This document shows positions 1 to 12,000 of a stretch of DNA of 64,000 bases, in pieces. The DNA lies in the NCBI RefSeq assembly GCF_000003815.2, contig NC_049995.1, positions 15,978,931 to 16,042,930 on the forward strand, given 5' to 3'. Below the pieces are notes generated by a model. It was not told the DNA's origin, did no database searches, and was given only the letters and a program-made list of their open reading frames with translations. The stretch comes from Branchiostoma floridae (lineage: Eukaryota > Chordata > Leptocardii > Amphioxiformes > Branchiostomatidae). Position numbers and translations under genes: made by a program. How positions within the stretch are numbered: the first letter of the stretch is position 1; each line of letters starts with the position of its first letter.

Positions 1-38
1 TTCCTTCTTGGCCACTTCCTTCAGTTGCTTTTTCACCG
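1..38 (-). CDS. Discoidin module 0, partial exon A cut by window edge
   Basis: These 38 bases encode the linker start VKKQLKEVAKKE of a further exon A, preceded by an acceptor-like AG at 39-40. The array therefore continues to the left. Confidence 0.75.
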
Positions 39-3000
39 CTTTTTTTTTTGTAAAAAAAGAAGAGAAATATGTCTGATCATGAACAGATGGATAATCATCA
101 TATGTTTAAGACTTTTAAGAGTTTGAGTCTAATCAAAAAGCTCAGAACAATTGTTTGACAAATGCGAAATCATTGTCTTCGATCAAAAGTTAGAGCTACA
201 CTTAGATCCATAGAAAAGAGAAAATGTAACAAAATTGTAAAGTCTTTTGTTTTTAGAATTGACCAGCTTACCATCTTCAACGATCATGTCTGCCCTCATG
301 CAGATATGATCGTTCCACGTGACTGGGTGAATCTTGACATAACGTGCATTGAAGGGTCCGCCGAACTCAGCAAAGTTATGGGTGACTGGCGTGTCTGTGT
401 CTTTGTTGCCCTTGAAGATCTGTGCAACACAAATGTTAAGTTAGAAACACACAGGGTTGTAGACACATTAAATTACTGAATTAATTTATCGTTAAAGGCT
501 ATTATTAAGCTTATGACATACCTTAAGTTCTCCTTTCTTGTCCTTGTACTCGTTTTCGTCTCCATTCTCCAGTCCATACGACAGTGTGTATGACGTGACC
601 CAGTGGCTAGTCGGTCCGTCCGGCCAGTCCGGACTGGAGTTTCTGCCTTGTGTAACGATCCCGGTGACGAGCTTCTCCTGCTCCAAGTCGATGAGAAGGA
701 ACTGTTTGTCGTCGTTTGTAGCCGCACACCAGGCTCCGGCTTCGTCTTTGGTCTCCACGACGCCAAACTTGGCCTGGGTGACGGTGTAACGCGCGTCCAG
801 CTCGGTAGAGGTCGTGACAGAAACCATAGTGACGCTGCTGGCGATCACCGATGTTTCTGTGACACTTTCAGCAATAACTGTCATCTGTTCTTCCTTCTTG
901 GCCACTTCCTTCAGTTGCTTTTTAACCGCTTTTATGTAAAATAAGACAAGAAGTATGTCTGATTAGAATGAGATTGATTTTGATATAATCTGTTTTACAG
1001 TTTGTTGTTTAAGTCCAATAAAATAAGTCGGCACAATTGTTTGGCCAAAAACATTCTATCGCCGCCAGGGCTTTGTTTTCCATCAAAAGTGACAGCTACA
1101 CTTAAAGATATTATAGAAAAAGAGAAATTGTCATCTGTTAGGCTTGTGTGTAGTTTAATGTTTGTTTGTATTGTTGAATAACTTACGATCTTCAACGATC
1201 ATGTCTGCTCTCATACAAATGTGGTCGTTCCACGTGACTGGGTGGATCTTGACATAACGTGCATTGAACGGTCCGCCGAACTCAGCAAAGTTATGAGTGA
1301 CTGGCGTGTCTGTGTCTTTGTTGCCCTTGAAGACCTGTGCAAAGAAAATATAATTTAAGATGGAAATCCATAGAGTTGTAGACAAATTACTTCACTGAAT
1401 TAATTCAGCAAAGGTTACGGGGCTTACTTTCAGCTCTCCTTTCTTGTCCTTGTACTCGTTTTCGTCTCCGTTCTCCAGTCCATACGTACGACAGTGTGTA
1501 TGACGTGACCCAGTGGCTAGTCGGTCCGTCCGGCCAGTCCGGACTGGAGTTTCTGCCTTGTGTAACGATCCCGGTGACGAGCTTCTCCTGCTCCAAGTCG
1601 ATGAGAAGGAACTGTTGGTCGTCGTTTGTAGCCGCACACCAGGCTCCGGCTTCGTCTTTGGTCTCCACGATGCCAAACTTGGCCTGGGTGACGGTGTAAC
1701 GCACGTCCAGCTCCGTGGAAGTGGTGACAGAAACCATAGTGACGCTACTGGCGATCACCGATGTTTCCGTGACACTTTCAGCAATTACTGTCATGTGCTC
1801 TTCCTTCTTGGCCACTTCCTTCAGTTGCTTTTTCACCGCTTTTTCGTAAAACAAGACAAGAATTGTCGATGTAGGTTAGACATCCAGGTAATACGATACA
1901 CCAAAAAGTAGTTACTCAAGCAACTGGATATAGTTTTGGAAACGGTCAGACGTTTTAACTGGCCAGTTTTCGTCAGTGACACTGAAGTGATCTGGAAGAA
2001 ACGGTCTTTTATACTCTAACTATGAATGTAGACAATTTCAGATGTCCAATAAGAAACGTTCTAAGACAATTCAGATTGAAAAGATAAGAAGTATATCTGA
2101 TCACAAACAGATTGATTCTGATATCATCTGTTTTACAGTTTGCGGTTTGAGTCCAATAAAATATGTCGGCACAATTTTCGGCCAACAGCATTACATCACT
2201 GCCAGAATGTTTTACAATTAAAAGTGACAGCTACACTTAAAAGCAAAGAGGAAGAAAACATCCAACAAAATTGCAATCTATTAAAGGCATTTGTGTAGTT
2301 CGACACTTTGGGTTTTAGGGATGAATAACTTACGATCTTCAACGATCATGTCCGCTCTCATACAGATGTGGTCGTTCCACGTGACTGGGTGGATCTTGAC
2401 ATAACGTGCATTGAACGGTCCGCCGAACTCAGCAAAGTTATGGGTGACTGGCGTGTCTGTGTCTTTGTTGCCCTTGAAGATCTGTACCACGGAAATGTTT
2501 AGTTAGAAACTCACAGAGATGTAGACAAATCACTGAATTGATTTAGCAAAGGTAAAGGCTTACTTTCAGTTCTCCCTTCTTGTCCTTGTACTCGTTTTCG
2601 TCTCCATTCTCCAGTCCATACGACAGTGTGTATGACGTGACCCAGTGGCTAGTCGGTCCGTCCGGCCAGTCCGGACTGGAGTTTCTGCCTTGTGTAACGA
2701 TCCCGGTGACGAGCTTCTCCTGCTCCAAGTCGATGAGAAGGAACTGTTTGTCGTCGTTTGTAGCCGCACACCAGGCTCCGGCTTCGTCTTTGGTCTCCAC
2801 GACGCCAAACTTGGCCTGGGTGACGGTGTAACGCACGTCCAGCTCGGTAGAGGTCGTGACAGAAACCACAGTGACGCTGCTGGCGATCACCGATGTTTCT
2901 GTGACACTTTCAGCAATAACTGTCATCTGCTCTTCCTTCTTGGCCACTTCCTTCAGTTGCTTTTTCACCGCTTTTTCGTAAAACAAGACAAGAAGTGTCG

Positions 3001-6000
3001 ATGTAGGTTAGACATCCAGGCAATAAGATACACCAAAAAGTAGTTACTCAAGCAACTTGATATAGTTTTGGAAACGGTCAGACGTTTTAACCGGAATCCA
3101 CTAATTTTCGTCAGTGACACTGAAGTGATCTGGAAGAAACGGTCTTTTATAATCTATTAAACTATGAATGAAGATAATTTCAGATGTCCAATAGGAAACG
3201 TTCTAAGACAATTCAGATTGACAAGATAAGAAGTATATCTGATCACAAACAGATTGATTTTGATATCATCTGTTTTAAAGTTTGCGGTTTGAGTCCAATA
3301 AAATATGTCGGCACAATTTTCTGCCAAAAGCATTATATCACTGCCAGAATGTTTTACAATTAAAAGTGACAGTTACACTTAAAAGCAAAGGAAGAAAACA
3401 TCCAACAAAATTGCAATCTATTAAAGGCATTTGTGTAGTTCGACACTTTGGGTTTTAGGGATGAATAACTTACGATCTTCAACGATCATGTCCGCTCTCA
3501 TACAGATGTGGTCGTTCCACGTGACTGGGTGGATCTTGACATAACGTGCGTTGAACGGTCCGCCGAACTCAGTAAAGTTATGGGTGACTGGCGTGTCCGT
3601 GTCTTTGTTGCCCTTGAAGATCTGTGCAACAAGAATGTTAAGTTAGAAACACACGGGGTTGTACACAATTTACTTCACTGAATAGATTTTGCAAAGGTTA
3701 CGGGGCTTACTTTCAGTTCTCCCTTCTTGTCCTTGTACTGGTTTTCGTCTCCATTCTCCAGTCCGTACGACAGTGTGTATGACGTGACCCAGTGGCTAGT
3801 CGGTCCGTCCGGCCAGTCCGGACTGGAGTTTCTGCCTTGTGTAACGATCCCGTTGACGAGCTTCTCCTGCTCCAAGTCGATGAGAAGGAACTGTTTGTCG
3901 TCGTTTGTAGCCGCACACCAGGCTCCGGCTTCGTCTTTGGTCTCCACGACGCCAAACTTTGCCTGAGTGACGGTGTAACGCACGTCCAGCTCGGTAGAAG
4001 TGGTGACAGAAACCATAGTGACGCTGCTGGCGATCACGGATGTTTCTGTGACACTTTCAGCAATAACTGTCATCTGTTCTTCCTTCTTGGCCACTTCCTT
4101 CAGTTGCTTTTTCACCGCTTTTATGTAAAATAAGACAAAAAGTATATCTGATTACAATGAGATGGATTTTGATATAATCTGTTTTACAGTTTTAGGTTTA
4201 AGTCCAATAAAATAAGTCGGCACAATTGTTTGGCCAAAAACATTCTATCGCCGCCAGGGCTTTGTTTTCCATCAAAAGTGACAGCTACACTTAAAGATAT
4301 TATAGAATGTAGACAATTTCAGATGTCCAATAAGAAACGTTCTAAGACAATTCAGATTGAAAAGATAAGAAGTATATCTGATCACAAACAGATTGATTCT
4401 GATATCATCTGTTTTACAGTTTGCGGTTTGAGTCCAATAAAATATGTCGGCACAATTTTCGGCCAACAGCATTACATCACTGCCAGAATGTTTTACAATT
4501 AAAAGTGACAGCTACACTTAAAAGCAAAGAGGAAGAAAACATCCAACAAAATTGCAATCTATTAAAGGCATTTGTGTAGTTCGACACTTTGGGTTTTAGG
4601 GATGAATAACTTACGATCTTCAACGATCATGTCCGCTCTCATACAGATGTGGTCGTTCCACGTGACTGGGTGGATCTTGACATAACGTGCATTGAACGGT
4701 CCGCCGAACTCAGCAAAGTTATGGGTGACTGGCGTGTCTGTGTCTTTGTTGCCCTTGAATATCTGTACAACGGAAATGTTTAGTTAGAAACTCACAGAGA
4801 TGTAGACAAATCACTGAATTGATTTAGCAAAGGTAAAGGCTTACTTTTAGTTCTCCCTTCTTGTCCTTGTACTCGTTTTCGTCTCCATTCTCCAGTCCGT
4901 ACGACAGTGTGTATGACGTGACCCAGTGGCTAGTCGGTCCGTCCGGCCAGTCCGGACTGGAGTTTCTGCCTTGTGTAACGATCCCGGTGACGAGCTTCTC
5001 CTGCTCCAAGTCGATGAGAAGGAACTGTTTGTCGTCGTTTGTAGCCGCACACCAGGCTCCGGCTTCGTCTTTGGTCTCCATGACTCCAAACTTGGCCTGA
5101 GTGACGGTGTAACGCACGTCCAGCTCGGTAGAGGTCGTGACAGAGACAGTGATGCTCGAGCTTGCCATTACGGATGTCTCCGTCACGGTTTCTGCTATAG
5201 TCGTCATCGTTTCCTGTCTCTTTTCCAACTCTTTTATTTCTTTCTTCTTGGCTGTAGAATGTACAATGATGTAGATTAGTAGATAAGTATAGCACGTTCA
5301 AAGGCAAAGAAATAAGCCGAAAAAATGGTGAATGTAATGTACAGAGAATGCACCTAAACCTAATTGAGTAGCCACATGAAGCGGACAACCACCACTTGTC
5401 ACAAGGCACACTAAAACGTTCCTGTCAATTTAACATGATTCACAACACCCTGTCTAATGCAACCAATTGCCCTTTGCAAACCTTTTCATCAGTTCCTTGA
5501 TTGATTGCTTAAACCAGCAGGTTAGTCTGTACGGACAAAGCTCTATATCAAAGTCTCCCATTGTGCTTACCGTCCTCAACGATCATGTCTGCCCTCATGC
5601 AGATATGGTCATTCCATGTGACTGGGTGGATCTTGACATAACGTGCATTGAACGGTCCGCCGAACTCAGCAAAGTTATGGGTGACTGGCGTGTCTGTGTC
5701 TTTGTTGCCCTTGAAGATCTGTGCAACAAGAATGATTGGTAAGAAACTCACATTATTGTAGACATTTATATTATTTCCTTGACTTCAAACAACAAAGGTA
5801 AAGGCTTACTTTTAGTTCTCCTTTCACGTCCTTGTACTCGTTTTCGTCTCCATTCTCCAGTCCATACGACAGTGTGTATGACGTGACCCAGTGGCTAGTC
5901 GGTCCGTCCGGCCAGTCCGGACTGGAGTTTCTGCCTTGTGTAACGATCCCGGTGACGAGCTTCTCCTGCTCCAAGTCGATGAGAAGGAACTGTTTGTCGT

Positions 6001-9000
6001 CGTTTGTAGCCGCACACCAGGCTCCGGCTTCGTCTTTGGTCTCCACGACGCCAAACTTGGCCTGGGTGACGGTGTAACGCACGTCCAGCTCCGTGGAAGT
6101 GGTGACAGAAACCATAGTAACGCTGCTGGCGATCACCGATGTTTCTGTGACACTTTCAGCAATAACTGTCATCTGCTCTTCCTTCTTGGCCACTTCGTTC
6201 AGTTGCTTTTTCACCGCTATTCGTAAAACAAGACAAGAAGTGTCGATGTAGGTTAGACATCCAGGTAATAAGATACACCAAAAAGTAGTTACTCAAGCAA
6301 CTGGATATAGTTTTGGAAACGGTCAGACGTTTTAACTGGAATCCACCAATTTTCGTCAGTGACACTGAAGTGATCTGGAAGAAACGGTATTTTATACTCT
6401 AACTATGAATGAAGACAATTTCAGATGTCCAATAGGAAACGTTCTAAGACAATTCAGATTGACAAGATAAGAAGTATATCTGATCACAAACAGATTAATT
6501 TTGATATCATCTGTTTTACAGTTTGCGGTTTGAGTCCAATAAAATATGTCGGCACAATTTTCGGCCAAAAGCGTTATATCACTGCCAGAATGTTTTACAA
6601 TTAAAAGTGACAGCTACACTTAAAAGCAAAGAGGAAGAAAACATCCAACAAAATTGCAATCTATTAAAGGCATTTGTGTAGTTCGACACTTTGGGTTTGA
6701 GGGATGAATAACTTACGATCTTCAACGATCATGTCCGCTCTCATACAGATGTGGTCGTTCCACGTGACTGGGTGGATCTTGACATAACGTGCATTGAACG
6801 GTCCGCCGAACTCAGCGAAGTTATGGGTGACTGGCGTGTCTGTGTCTTTGTTACCCTTGAAGATCTGTGCAACAAGAATGTTAAGTTAGAAACACACGGG
6901 GTTGTAAACAATTTACTTCACTGAATTGATTTCGCAAAGGTTACGGAGCTTACTTTTAGTTCTCCCTTCTTGTCCTTGTACTCGTTTTCGTCTCCATTCT
7001 CCAGTCCATACGACAGTGTGTATGACGTGACCCAGTGGCTAGTCGGTCCGTCCGGCCAGTCCGGACTGGAGTTTCTGCCTTGTGTAACGATCCCGGTGAC
7101 GAGCTTCTCCTGCTCCAAGTCGATGAGAAGGAACTGTTTGTCGTCGTTTGTAGCCGCACACCAGGCTCCGGCTTCGTCTTTGGTCTCCACGACGCCAAAC
7201 TTGGCCTGGGTGACGGTGTAACGCACGTCCAGCTCGGTAGAGGTCGTCACGGAGACCATGATGCTTGAAGATGCCATGACGGACGTTTCTGTAACGCTTT
7301 CAGCGATGACGGTCATTGTTTCTTCCTTCTTTGCGACCTCCTTTATCGCCTTTTTAGCCTCTATGATGCAGAAAAATGTTGATCATTGACTCAAGCATGT
7401 ACATAAATATGTCGTGTCACATAATAGTCTTCATCATCTGTCACGTAGCTGGGGACGTCAAAGACTAAATTGGTTTTACTGGGTTGACGAGAAGACAGAC
7501 TGAGTTTTGAAAGCTCCCTAAAGCTAAACGTAGCAAAGGTTTTTGTGTTCATAGGTTAGTTATTTCGTCAAAAGTATGATCGTCGACACATCGCTGGTCA
7601 CACATTTTCTCATAGGATTGCGGAACAAACTGCTGGTGTTGTAGTAGCCTCGCGTGGCTAGGGCTGATGACTAAGAAACTAGAGGTACTGAGAATCCCTG
7701 ACAGGTGCTAAAGTTGTGCTCGCGGGATATCCACTTTACACCAATGTCCCGACTCGACTAAGGGAGATGCAAATGGGTACCTAGCACTGACTTTTTACGT
7801 CCTTCGGATAGGAAACGTGACGTAAGCCTTACTGGGTATGAAAATCAAACAAGTCGTAAGCTTACCATCCTCCACGATCATGTCGGCCCGCATGCAGATG
7901 TGATCATTCCAAGTCACTGGGTGGATCTTGACGTAACGCGCTTTGAAGGGGCCGTTAAGCTGCGCAAAGTTGTGCGTCACCGGAGTGTCTGTATCTTTGT
8001 TGCCCTTGAAAATCTGTTTGGCAGAAAAGTAGTTTAGAAAATTCGTTTAGTTATAGACCTTGTTATCAGCACTTGTTTTGTATATTAAACCAAATAGATA
8101 TCTTATTTGTTCTTACTTTAAGTTCTCCTTTGGCGTCCTTGTACTGGTTTTCGTCTCCATTCTCCAGTCCATACGACAGTGTGTATGACGTGACCCAGTG
8201 GCTAGTCGGTCCGTCCGGCCAGTCCGGACTGGAGTTTCTGCCTTGTGTAACGATCCCGGTGACGAGCTTCTCCTGCTCCAAGTCGATGAGAAGGAACTGT
8301 TTGTCGTCGTTTGTAGCCGCACACCAGGCTCCGGCTTCGTCTTTGGTCTCCACGACGCCGAACTTGGCCTGGGTGACGGTGTAACGCACGTCCAGCTCGG
8401 TAGAGGTCGTTACAACGACTGAGATGCTGCTGCTAGCCATGACTGACGTCTCCGTCACGGTTTCTGCAATGACTGTCTTCTCCTCTTCTTTCTTTATCTG
8501 TATCTTTGTGTCTGTGAAAGCAAAGAGGTTCATGCATGTATTTCTATGTATCTTTAACCTTTACGATTGCAATGAAATGAACGCATACGTCTTTTTATTT
8601 ATTTTACTTTACTTTACTTTATTTTACATCTTTTCATATGGCGTATATGTCTTCGTTTTCCTCTTCTTTGTAATACTGTGGGTGGGGTGGCTATGGCACG
8701 CGGGCATAGCAGCTACCAATTTGGCCCTAAAGTCTTCTGATTCCATACTCTAATGTAAAAAGTAAGTCCAAAACAGTCTTTTTTTTGCTGAAATTAACCG
8801 CTAATTCCACATAATGGCTTCACGTGGTTCCCCTTGAGGTCCCATCTGTTGGCTGCTAACCCAGCCCTACAGGCTTCTGTACAACATGTCACCTGACTCC
8901 CCAATCCGATGTGACGTGAAAAAAGGAAGTCTAAAACAGTCCTTGTTTTGCTGAAATTAACCGGTAATTCTACATAACGGCTTCCAGTGGTTCACCTTGA

Positions 9001-12000
9001 GGTACTTTATTCCAGTTAGAGATAAAGATACTTACCGTCCTCAATGATGATGTCCGCCCGCATGGCGATGTGCTCGTGCCAAGTGACGATGTGGATCTTG
9101 ATGTATCTTGCCGTGAACGTGCCGCTGTAGGCTTTGAAGGAGTGGCTCACAGGGGTGTCGGTGTCGACGTTTGCCTTAAAAATCTGAGAAAGCAGAGAAG
9201 TCAAGTATGGCAACATAGAATAGTTACCGAACTCGACTCTAAAGTTATGGTGCAACAGTTTTAGTGTAACTGTATAATGTATAAACGTGAATCAGTAACA
9301 TTTATAATTCAGATACCACAATAATGCACAAAGAAGTCCAAAAATTAAACTAAAGCTTTATTTTTTCAACTCCTACCTAAATATCATAGATATTCATTTG
9401 CAACTTCTGGAGTTATGATATCCACAAACACAAGAACATACAGGCGCCACGAAAAACATAATCTTCAAAGGCACTACGTACACTCACAACTCTAACTACT
9501 CGCATGCAGTCTTTCAATGTAAGTTGATTATCAAAACACTCACCACAGCCTCTCCCTTAGAGTTTTTGTACTCCGTCTCGTCTCCGTTCTCCAGCCCGTA
9601 GGAGATCTTGTATGACGTGACCCACTGCTGTGTGGGTCCGTCCGGCCAGTCCGGGCTGGAGTTCCTCCCCTGTGTGACGATCCCGGTGACCAGCTGAGCG
9701 GACTCCAAGTCGATCAGAAGAAACTGTTTGTCGTCGTTTGTAGCCGCACACCAAGCCCCGGCCTCAGTCGCCGTCTCTACGCACGAGAACTTGGCCCGAG
9801 TGATGGAAGTTTTCTCGCTGAGCTCGGTTGAGCTAGTCATCACTACAGTTGTGGTACTGCTTGCCATCACGGAGGTCACAGACACGGATTCTGCGATGGT
9901 TGTCTTGGTCGTTTCCACTTCCATCATCTGCACCTCCAGCTTCTTCGTTTCTGCAAAAGACCGTGTTACAAACCGTTTAGAGATCTTCTTCGATGTGCAT
10001 CTTACAAAGTCTAAAGGTAAGGAGATTGTCAATGTATGGTATGACCCCAAGAAATACTTATTCGCTCAAGTATTCTCACATACGTTCACTTTCGTGTGTC
10101 AACCCTTCAATATCCATAGATTTGAAGATGCTATGATAAATCAACCATGTCGAGTATCAACTTCAGGCAACTTCGAGCACCTGCAACAATATGCCTTCTG
10201 TCAGATTGCGTCAATGGAAACACGGAGTCTATTTGCTACCGGTTCCCGGGTTAATTTTAATTCCGATTCAACCAGTTGCCCTGCCGGGCTAGTAAAAAAT
10301 ACCAGGAAGCAACAAGATGTCCCACGGCATCCCGGCAGGAACCTTTTTTTTCAATCTGGGACCTAAGGAAAGCTTCGGGAAAACTTTTGCCACTCTCCTT
10401 CACACTGATACTGGACATACATACGATATTGCACTTCTCGATGTATAACTTTATTACACAACAATTGTACGAGGTACAAAGTATGCCATCTACATAATTA
10501 TAACTACAGTGCTATAACTTATCTTAAGGCTTATCTAACTAATACTGGAGTTGAAGTATGGGATAAGTTTTCAAACCAAAATCCCTTACCATCCTCAATG
10601 ATGACGTCAGCCCTCATGGCGATGTGTCCATGCCAGGTGAGCACGTGGATCTTGATGTATCTGGCCGTGAAGGTGCCGTTGTACGTTTTAAAGGCGTGGC
10701 TCACAGGTGTGTCCGTGTCCACGTTACCTTTGAACACCTGGATTTTGTAATGATAATGATGATCATGATTATGACGATAAGGAAGATATTTTCATTCATC
10801 ACAAAGCTTTGCAGGTTGAAAGGTTCCTTGGGTAGGCTTTGAAGTTATTTTGTAACCCATGTCCTAAACAAGAAGTTTCAGATCAATTGTCATTGCCTTT
10901 GCTGCCCTTTCCCGTTCAAACATTTGGCAGGAATCAGTTTTAGAGATAGACATTCCAATTAGAACACCTTCTTATATAGCCCTTTTAATTCCAGTGGTGT
11001 CACGTATGTAGATCATGCAATTGGATGTTATTGCAAGGGATGATGGCGATCTTCTGATACTTAACGTATTGTTTTGCTAAGCTGTATAGTATCTTGATAT
11101 TTTAAACTTTATCTATGTGACATGCAGCGAGTCGTTTTAAAGAACATAGACGTTGTGTATGATGGAGACCCCAATTATGTACACTCACCAGAAGCTCTCC
11201 CTTCTTGTCCTTATACTCGGTCTCGTCTCCATTCTCCAGTCCGTACGACAGTGTGTATGACGTCACCCACTGCTGCGTGGGTCCGTCCGGCCAGTCCGGG
11301 CTGGAGTTCCTTCCCTGTGTGACGATCCCGGTCACCAGCTGAGCGGACTCCAGGTCGATCAGAAGAAACTGTTTGTCGTCGTTGACTTTCGCACACCAGG
11401 CTCCGGCCTCGGTCGCCGTCTCTACACACGAGAACTTGGCCCGAGTGACGGAGGTCTGGACGCTGAGTTCTGTAGACGTTGTCATGACAACCGTGATGCT
11501 GGTGATGCTGCTGGCAAATGAGGAGTACTTGGAAACGGATTCTGCGATGGTTGTCATCTTCGTCTCCATCTCGGCCTTCTCAACCTCTAGCTTCTTCGTT
11601 TCTGTAGGAAATCAATACATTGAGGTCTTTGTTCTAGTCTCCAGTTACCAGACTCCGTTCTGGCCGAATACTAATAGGGGACTTATTATGGCCAAGTTAG
11701 GAATAAAAGCACAGTAGGAGTTAATTGGCCCAGTGCTAGGAGTTAACTGACTGACATGTGGATAGATAGTTGCAAACGACTTAGTGAGATCCTATGACAA
11801 CTTATTTGTCCCTATTTTGCCAAATGTTTCTATTTTATTATGCAGCTTGCTAGTCTGATTGGAGACTATCTTTGCTCATACGAGTATGGTATAGCTAGTA
11901 CCATGGCCGTTTTAATCCACATGGGTTTATGGAACAAGCTTCTACGTGATTGTTTTCCTGATGTAGATAACCTAGTCTCTGCCAAATTGACTACGACGGC

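Larger units (their letters stand above)
1839..7865. repeat. Homologous inter-module introns of the discoidin array
   Basis: The introns at 1,839-2,333, 2,971-3,473, 4,118-4,614 and 6,217-6,716 are about 495-503 bp and near-identical in long stretches, for example the block beginning agacaatttcagatgtccaa at about 2,031 and 4,312. The introns at 929-1,186 and 5,252-5,570 are shorter, and that at 7,361-7,865 is unrelated. Several carry the dispersed segment containing caagcaactggatatagttt. Confidence 0.8.

Noticed and set aside
538-7268. Repeated plus-strand ORFs across the discoidin array (for example 538-789)
   Set aside because: They are antisense shadows of exon A, identical only because the exons are.
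9728-10366. 212-codon plus-strand ORF
   Set aside because: It is antisense to discoidin module 9 and its intron; the minus frame carries the conserved domain and splice sites.
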